Below the pieces are notes generated by a model that was not told where the DNA came from, did no database searches, and was given only the letters and a program-made list of their open reading frames with translations. This document shows positions 1 through 3,812 of a stretch of DNA of 5,758 nt, one piece after another. Source of the DNA: JBHEPS01 sp046261635 (GTDB lineage Bacteria; Acidobacteriota; Thermoanaerobaculia; Gp7-AA8); assembly GCA_046261635.1 (NCBI GenBank), contig JBHEOL010000292.1, forward strand, positions 1 through 5,758. Direction: 5' to 3'. The position numbers and the translations under genes are program-made. Every line of letters starts with the position of its first letter. Position 1 is the stretch's first letter.

Positions 1-189
1 AACGTCCGCCAGATGATCGAGACCGCGCGCCTCGTAAACCCACACATCGAGACCGTCGTCCGCACGCACAGCGAGGACGAAGCAATCCTTCTGACAAAGG
101 AGAATGCCGGAAAGGTCTTCCTCAGCGATCACGAGCTCGCGCACGGAATGCTGAGCTACGTGATCGAACGCGTAAAGGCGAGGGGCTAG
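1..189 (+). CDS. Kef/YbaL-type cation:proton antiporter, C-terminal fragment (RCK/TrkA-N domain)
   Basis: This is the last 62 codons of a gene that begins outside the window, in frame 1 and ending with TAG at 187-189. The visible text runs from NVRQMIETARLVNPHIETVV through RTHSEDEAILLTKENAGKVF to a tail with HELAHGMLSYVIERVKARG. The pattern 'ARxxNPxIxxVVRTHSxxEAxLLxxENAGxVFxxxxELAxGM' is the end of the cytosolic nucleotide-binding (TrkA-N/RCK) domain of monovalent cation:proton antiporter-2 proteins such as YbaL and KefB/KefC. In that family the domain gates an integral-membrane K+/H+ antiport module according to bound nucleotide. The membrane part is not visible, so transport specificity cannot be judged. 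The stop lies 110 bp from the stop of the convergent kinase gene. The family call is fairly secure from the motif; the exact subfamily is not. Confidence 0.8.
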   Translation, partial: NVRQMIETARLVNPHIETVVRTHSEDEAILLTKENAGKVFLSDHELAHGMLSYVIERVKARG

Positions 190-200
190 GGGCCAGGGAA

Positions 201-273
201 AAGGCAGAAGGCAGAAGTAAAGGCAAAGGCAAGACCCGGCCCTGGTTCTGACTTTACTTCTGCCTTCTGCCTT
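201..273. repeat. Perfect 22-bp inverted repeat (possible bidirectional terminator)
   Basis: The left arm 201-222 begins AAGGCAGAAGG and ends AAGTAAAG. It is the exact reverse complement of the right arm 252-273, which begins CTTTACTTCTG and ends CTGCCTT. The loop is 29 nt (223-251). A transcript from either convergent gene could fold this into a long hairpin. Neither strand has a run of T after the stem, so it is not a classic intrinsic terminator; a role in ending transcription or protecting 3' ends is inferred from position only. A second pairing, CCAGGG 193-198 with CCCTGG 240-245, would cross this stem. Confidence 0.8.
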
Positions 274-292
274 CTGCCTTCTGCCTTCTGCC
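258..292. repeat. Five tandem copies of the heptamer TTCTGCC
   Basis: Five exact copies of TTCTGCC lie head to tail at 258-264, 265-271, 272-278, 279-285 and 286-292, followed by a degenerate TTGCC. On the other strand the unit reads GGCAGAA. Two shorter copies in the opposite orientation lie at 201-216, and they create the inverted repeat. Seven-base units shift the reading frame, which fits a location outside genes. Copy number is likely to vary between strains by replication slippage; that is an inference from repeat type. Confidence 0.9.
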
Positions 293-298
293 TTGCCT

Positions 299-2197
299 CT
301 AAACGACCTGCTGAATCGCCTTCAGCAACTCGTCAATCCCGTATGGCTTGAGGAGGCTGCCGACCTTCGGCTCGGTGCGGTGGCGTGCGAGGCGACCCGC
401 GTCGCTGTGCCCCGTCGAGAAGATGATGGGAAGCTCGGGGACGATCTCGCGGAGGCGTTCGAACAGCTCGGTCCCCTCCATGTCGGGGAGCCCGACGTCG
501 AGCACGACGACCGACGGCGTTCTCTCGCGGAGCATCGCGAGCCCTTCCGCGGCCGTGCCGGCGACCCGGACCTCTTTTCCTTCCAGCTCGAGCAGCACCT
601 TCAACCCCTCGGCGACGTCCGCATCGTCCTCGATCAGAAGAACCTCGCGCGCCTCGCCGGGGATCTCCGGAGCGGTGGCCGGGACAGCCTCCTCTTCGAG
701 CATCGGGAGAAAGAGCGAGAAGATCGTTCCCTCCCCCGGGCGGCTGGCGGCGTGGAGAATGCCGCCGTGCGCGGTGACGATCTGGTGGGCGACGGCCAGA
801 CCGAGCCCCGTACCAGCGTGCTCACGTGTGGTGAAGAACGGCTCGAAGATCCGGAACATGGTCTCCGGTGACATCCCATGGCCCGTGTCGGAAACCGCGA
901 CCTCGGCCCACGGGCCGTCGGAAAGATCGACCGGTGGATTCGGACCCGCAGCCCGGAGAGTGATGTCGAGCGTGCCGCCGTCGGGCATCGCGTCGCGCGC
1001 GTTGAAAAGAATGTTTCTGAGCACCTGCTCGAGCTGCGCCGCGTCACCGCTCACACGAACGGGCACGCCCGGGACCGTGATGCTGTACTCGATCTGGCTC
1101 TCGGCCATTGCCGCGGTCTCGCTCGCGACCCGCGAGACGAGGGAGTCCATCTCGACCGGCGCAAGCAGCGGCGGGGCAGGGCGCGTGAACCGGAGGATCT
1201 GCTCGGTGACGCGCTTGCCCCGCTGCATGGCTCGCGTGATCTGCACGGCGACCGAGAGCATCGCCGGATCGGTGGCGGTCCGCTCGATATAATCGGCCAA
1301 CGGCTGGATGCCCATCAGAATGTTGTTGATCTCGTGGGCCATCGTGGCGGCGACGTGCCCAAGGCTCTCGATTCGTTGCGTTTGCTCGAGACGACGGGCG
1401 AGCCGGCCCGTGCGTTCCTCGGCGAGTTTCTGCTCCTCGATGTCGGTGCTCGTTCCGATCCAGTGCAGGATCTCGCCGTTCGCTCCGAAACCGGGAACCG
1501 CTCGCGTGAGAAACCATCGATAGCTGCCATCGCGCCCGCGAAGGCGAAACTCGGTCTCGAAGGGCGTCCCCGATGCGATCGATTCGTTCCAGAGCGGTGT
1601 AACGCCTTCACGATCGTCGGGATGCATTAACGTAGAGGGCGCCTCGGTCGCTTCATCGGGGCTCGCCCCCGTGTAGTCGTACCATCGCTCATTGAGATAG
1701 CGCGTTTTGCCGGCAACATCGGCGAACCAGACGATCTGCGGCATCGCGGCCGCGAGGGTTCTGTAGAGCTGGCCCGACCGTTCCGCAGCCGCGAGCGCGA
1801 GCTTCGCCTGAGGCGCGGCAGCGCCGAGGTTGAGCCGGTCGTCTCTCCGCTGACCGGTCACGTCGCGTGCGATGACCGTGATCCCCTCCTCGGTGGGATA
1901 CGCGGTCGCCTCGACGGTGATGTCGAACGGCTCGTAATGAAGCTCGAACCGGACGGTCTCGCGCTCCACCATCGCCCTCGTGACGGCGGTCTTGAAACTG
2001 GTGCTCCCCAGGTCGGGATAGAGATCCCAGATGACCGCGCCGATCAGCGCGTCCCGCGGAACACGGGCAAACCGGCTGGCTGCCTGGTTGGCGTACGTGA
2101 ACCGCCACGCCGAGTCGAGCGCAAAGACGGCATCGCTGATGGTCTCCAGCAGACTGGCGAGCGTGGCCGGCGAGAGCGTCGGTACGGCAGCGGACAT
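299..2197 (-). CDS. Cytosolic hybrid sensor histidine kinase (PAS-PAS-HisKA-HATPase-REC)
   Basis: The 632-residue protein senses a signal through PAS domains, autophosphorylates on histidine and can pass the phosphate to its own receiver. In order: PAS1 about 12-115 (ETISDAVFALD, later VIARDVTGQRR); PAS2/PAC about 145-258 (HPDD 192-195, GTSTDIEEQK); HisKA with phospho-acceptor His288 in MAHEINN; HATPase with N-box Asn395/Asn399, G1 DTGHGM 437-442, FEPFFTT 451-457 and G2 GTGLGL 462-467; and a receiver from about 518 with acidic Glu523-Asp525, phospho-acceptor Asp567 in VVVLDVGLPD, Thr595 and Lys617 in LLKP. All catalytic residues are present. There is no signal peptide or membrane segment, so it should be cytosolic. 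The start at 2197 was chosen because the homologous region begins just after it. A longer frame to 2398 adds 67 low-complexity residues read through the hairpin element and is unlikely. No clear Shine-Dalgarno precedes the chosen ATG. No partner regulator or phosphotransfer protein is next to it, so the target is unknown. Confidence 0.93.
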   Translation of the reverse strand: MSAAVPTLSPATLASLLETISDAVFALDSAWRFTYANQAASRFARVPRDALIGAVIWDLYPDLGSTSFKTAVTRAMVERETVRFELHYEPFDITVEATAYPTEEGITVIARDVTGQRRDDRLNLGAAAPQAKLALAAAERSGQLYRTLAAAMPQIVWFADVAGKTRYLNERWYDYTGASPDEATEAPSTLMHPDDREGVTPLWNESIASGTPFETEFRLRGRDGSYRWFLTRAVPGFGANGEILHWIGTSTDIEEQKLAEERTGRLARRLEQTQRIESLGHVAATMAHEINNILMGIQPLADYIERTATDPAMLSVAVQITRAMQRGKRVTEQILRFTRPAPPLLAPVEMDSLVSRVASETAAMAESQIEYSITVPGVPVRVSGDAAQLEQVLRNILFNARDAMPDGGTLDITLRAAGPNPPVDLSDGPWAEVAVSDTGHGMSPETMFRIFEPFFTTREHAGTGLGLAVAHQIVTAHGGILHAASRPGEGTIFSLFLPMLEEEAVPATAPEIPGEAREVLLIEDDADVAEGLKVLLELEGKEVRVAGTAAEGLAMLRERTPSVVVLDVGLPDMEGTELFERLREIVPELPIIFSTGHSDAGRLARHRTEPKVGSLLKPYGIDELLKAIQQVV

Positions 2198-2229
2198 GGG
2201 CGCAGGGATGACAATTCGCGAAACGTGCC

Positions 2230-2260
2230 CGAACGGTTGAGAAGGGTATCGAGCGGTTGA
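2230..2260. repeat. 11-bp direct repeat at 20-bp spacing (candidate operator)
   Basis: CGAACGGTTGA (2230-2240) and CGAGCGGTTGA (2250-2260) differ at one position and start exactly 20 bp apart, close to two turns of the helix. Two such sites on one DNA face, within a divergent promoter region, are a typical arrangement for a regulator binding as a tandem dimer. No regulator gene is in view, and chance similarity cannot be excluded for two short copies. Confidence 0.45.
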
Positions 2261-2272
2261 TAATGACGCCTC

Positions 2273-2341
2273 CGTGGCGGAGGATCCTTTCCTCCGCTCC
2301 TGGGGCGGTGAAAGGGGCCGGAGGATGAATCCTCCGCCACG
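2273..2341. repeat. 69-bp REPIN-like element: two GTGG-headed hairpins in inverted orientation
   Basis: The outer 13 bases CGTGGCGGAGGAT (2273-2285) are perfectly inverted at 2329-2341. Each arm is also a hairpin in itself. The left unit, on the plus strand, is GTGG (2274-2277) followed by CGGAGG (2278-2283), a 7-nt loop and CCTCCG (2291-2296). The right unit reads on the minus strand: GTGG (complement of 2337-2340) followed by a stem formed by 2319-2326 and 2329-2336. A 22-nt spacer (2297-2318) separates them. A tetranucleotide head on a short hairpin, paired in inverted orientation, is the known layout of REP elements and REPINs, which are spread by RAYT (TnpA-REP) transposases. No such transposase gene lies in the window. 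Assignment to that class is inferred from structure. Confidence 0.6.
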
Positions 2342-2383
2342 ATGTCCTCGACAGGCATTTCCGCGTGTGATTAGGTTTCCCCC

Positions 2384-2390
2384 GAGGAGG
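2384..2390 (+). promoter_or_regulatory. Strong ribosome binding site that fixes the start of the fusion gene
   Basis: GAGGAGG lies six bases before the ATG at 2397. It is the only good Shine-Dalgarno among the candidate starts of this frame. It decides for 2397 over the upstream in-frame ATG at 2274, which falls inside the hairpin element and would add 41 residues with no domain. CCTCC segments in the upstream element (for example 2331-2335) are complementary to its GGAGG. Confidence 0.8.
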
Positions 2391-2396
2391 CTCGTC

Positions 2397-3755
2397 ATGC
2401 AACCGTTCCGACTTCACGTTCTCGTGTGCGACCAGCAGAAGCCCGAGGGGGTTCCCAGTTGCCGCATGCACGGGGCGCCGAGGGTGATCGATGCTTTGCG
2501 CGCCGCGGTGGGGCGGGCGGGTCTGGCTGACGAGGTGCTGATCACGGTCACCGGTTCGATGGGTGTCTGCGAGCGGGGGCCGAACGTGGTCGTTTATCCG
2601 GAGGGCATCTGGTATTCGGGCGTCGGGGCGGAGGACGTTTCGGAGATCGTGGAGAGCCACTTCCGGGACGGCCGTCCCGTCGAGCGGCTGATGAACCGGG
2701 ACGAGAACGCGCTGCGGGCGGAGATCCGGATGAACCGGGACCGCGCGTTCGCTGCGATGCGTGCTCGCGAGGAGTCAGGGATGCTGCCCGACGAGCTGGA
2801 GCAGACGGTCCGCGGGTATCAGGAGAGCAGGGTTCTGCTGTCGGCGATCGAGATGGATCTCTTCTCGGCCGTCGGCGAGGGAAACACCGCGGAGGAGATC
2901 GCAACCGACGCTCGCGCCGACTTGCGCGGGGTGGCGATTCTCCTCGACGCACTGGCCGCGATGGGACTGCTCACAAAGGACCACCAGCAATACTCGCTCG
3001 CTCCCGTGGCGGAGCGGTTTCTCACGGTTGGTGCCGAGCATGATTCGCGCGTCGCGCTGATGCATCACGCGTCGCTCTGGAATCGGTGGTCGGATCTCAC
3101 GGAGATCGTGAAGGAGGGGCACGGGAGCGCGCTCGAGGAGGCGCCGGGGCGAAGCGCGGCGTTCACACGGGCGTTCATCGCTCTGATGCATCGCAACGCG
3201 CTCGGTCGAGCGCCGCTCCTCGTCGGAGCCGTCGGCGCGTCGAGCGTCCGCCGGATGCTGGACATCGGCGGCGGTTCGGGGGCGTACTCGATCGCGTTCG
3301 CCCAGGCGAACCCGTCGCTCGAGGCGGAGGTGCTCGACCTGACGGACGTGCTGCCGATCGCGCGCGAGCACATCCGCGAGGCGGGCCTCGAATCGAGAGT
3401 CACGGCGCGCGCGGGAGACCTTCGGAGCGACCACTTCGGATCGGGCTACGACCTGATCCTCCTTTCGGCGGTCTGTCACATGCTCGGCGCCGGAGAGAAC
3501 CGCAACCTGGTGCGCCGCGCCTTCGCCGCGCTCGCCCCGGGAGGCCGGCTCGTCATCCAGGACTTCATCCTCGACCCCGACCGCACCTCGCCTCGCTTCG
3601 CGGCGCTCTTCTCGGTCAACATGCTCGTCTCGACCGAGCGCGGACGCGACTACACCGAGGAGGAGTACACAGGGTGGATGCGCGAGGCCGGCTTCGCGCA
3701 GGTCGCGCGCTCGCGACTCCCCGGCCCGACGGACCTCATCATCGGCACGAGATAG
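2397..3755 (+). CDS. Thioredoxin-like [2Fe-2S] ferredoxin fused to SAM-dependent O-methyltransferase-type domain
   Basis: The 452-residue protein has two modules. Residues 1-98 match the thioredoxin-fold (Shethna-type) ferredoxin family: VCDQQKPEGVPSC, TGSMGVCERGPNVVVYPEG and GIWYSGV, then EDVSEIVESHFRDGRPVERL. Cluster ligand positions are Cys11, Cys22, Ser54 and Cys58; Ser54 (TCG) stands where Aquifex aeolicus ferredoxin has a cysteine (Cys55). A charged helical linker (about 99-130) leads to a winged-helix/dimerisation region (about 135-240, with LLSAIEMDLFSAV and AAMGLL) and a Rossmann methyltransferase domain. That domain has the SAM-binding loop LDIGGGSGAYS (288-298), acidic Asp314, GD at 340-341, and CHMLGAGENRNLVRRAF (360-376) before PGGRLVIQDF. 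His361 aligns with the catalytic His of caffeate/hydroxyindole-type O-methyltransferases, although the usual following Asp is Met. The substrate is unknown. It is transcribed divergently from the kinase. Domain calls are secure; redox control of methylation is inference. Confidence 0.9.
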   Translation: MQPFRLHVLVCDQQKPEGVPSCRMHGAPRVIDALRAAVGRAGLADEVLITVTGSMGVCERGPNVVVYPEGIWYSGVGAEDVSEIVESHFRDGRPVERLMNRDENALRAEIRMNRDRAFAAMRAREESGMLPDELEQTVRGYQESRVLLSAIEMDLFSAVGEGNTAEEIATDARADLRGVAILLDALAAMGLLTKDHQQYSLAPVAERFLTVGAEHDSRVALMHHASLWNRWSDLTEIVKEGHGSALEEAPGRSAAFTRAFIALMHRNALGRAPLLVGAVGASSVRRMLDIGGGSGAYSIAFAQANPSLEAEVLDLTDVLPIAREHIREAGLESRVTARAGDLRSDHFGSGYDLILLSAVCHMLGAGENRNLVRRAFAALAPGGRLVIQDFILDPDRTSPRFAALFSVNMLVSTERGRDYTEEEYTGWMREAGFAQVARSRLPGPTDLIIGTR

Positions 3756-3760
3756 GCAAG

Positions 3761-3800
3761 CGGAATCCTTGCTGGACGGCGGCTCTGCCGTCAGAATGAC
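3761..3800 (-). repeat. Probable GTCATTCTGA-type interspersed repeat
   Basis: Read on the minus strand this begins GTCATTCTGA (3791-3800), passes through a GC-rich dyad and ends AAGGATTCCG (3761-3770). The two ends resemble an interspersed intergenic repeat that I recall from several GC-rich bacterial genomes (GTCATTCTGA, a short GC-rich middle, then AAGRATC). The similarity is from memory, and there is only one copy in the window. Confidence 0.4.
3775..3792. terminator. Hairpin after the fusion gene, possible weak terminator
   Basis: GACGGC (3775-3780) and GCCGTC (3787-3792) form a perfect 6-bp GC-rich stem with a 6-nt loop, 20 bp after the stop codon at 3753-3755. No T run follows, so an efficient intrinsic terminator is not supported. 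The hairpin lies inside the probable interspersed repeat and may simply be its core. Confidence 0.3.
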
Positions 3801-3812
3801 GGCGGTGCCCCT

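Larger units (their letters stand above)
190..298. other. Convergent intergenic region filled with heptamer-type repeats
   Basis: The gap lies between the antiporter stop (187-189) and the kinase stop (TAG on the minus strand, 299-301). Almost all of it is low-complexity sequence: AAGGCAG/AAGGC purine units on the left half, and their complement, TTCTGCC/CTTGCC units, on the right half. No reading frame with coding character is seen. Both neighbouring genes end here, so any transcript end signal for either must sit in this stretch. Confidence 0.75.
2198..2396. promoter_or_regulatory. Divergent intergenic region between kinase and ferredoxin-methyltransferase genes
   Basis: This 199-bp region separates the two divergent start codons (kinase ATG at 2197, fusion ATG at 2397) and must hold the 5' signals of both genes. 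From left to right it contains a spaced direct repeat (2230-2260), a paired-hairpin element (2273-2341) and a strong ribosome binding site for the plus-strand gene (2384-2390). I found no convincing sigma-70 promoter on either strand. The hexamer CCTCCG or its complement CGGAGG occurs five times in alternating orientation: 2269, 2278, 2291, 2319 and 2331. Confidence 0.6.
3756..3812. other. 57-bp gap between fusion gene and secreted protein gene
   Basis: This short gap carries a hairpin and a likely interspersed repeat and little else. There is no clear promoter, and no strong Shine-Dalgarno precedes the ATG at 3813; GGCGG at 3801-3805 is the nearest purine-rich stretch. The gap is short enough for co-transcription with the fusion gene, but the hairpin may reduce read-through. 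Confidence 0.55.

Noticed and set aside
258..292. The heptamer array as a CRISPR array
   Set aside because: The unit is 7 bp and strictly head to tail with no spacers, so it is a simple tandem repeat.
348..1630. Several plus-strand open frames over the kinase gene (for example 348-1292 and 878-1630)
   Set aside because: They are opposite-strand shadows of the kinase, which has every expected motif in order. Their translations show no domain and are rich in Arg, Ser and Pro.
2273..2341. The 69-bp inverted element as an intrinsic terminator of the kinase or the fusion gene
   Set aside because: It lies between two divergent start codons, where no gene ends, and has no T run on either side.
2348..2377. 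Possible sigma-70 promoter, TCGACA then TAGGTT at 18-bp spacing, before the fusion gene
   Set aside because: The -35 box is good (5 of 6) but the -10 box matches only 3 of 6, and the implied start leaves the ribosome binding site at the very 5' end of the mRNA. The evidence is too weak to list as a promoter.
2274..2396. N-terminal extension of the ferredoxin-methyltransferase from the ATG at 2274
   Set aside because: It lies inside the hairpin element, lacks a Shine-Dalgarno and would precede the normal ferredoxin N-terminus. The ATG at 2397 has GAGGAGG six bases upstream.
2198..2398. N-terminal extension of the kinase from the ATG at 2398
   Set aside because: The 67 extra residues are low in complexity, are read through the paired-hairpin element, and carry no recognised domain. 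The ATG at 2197 directly precedes the first PAS domain.
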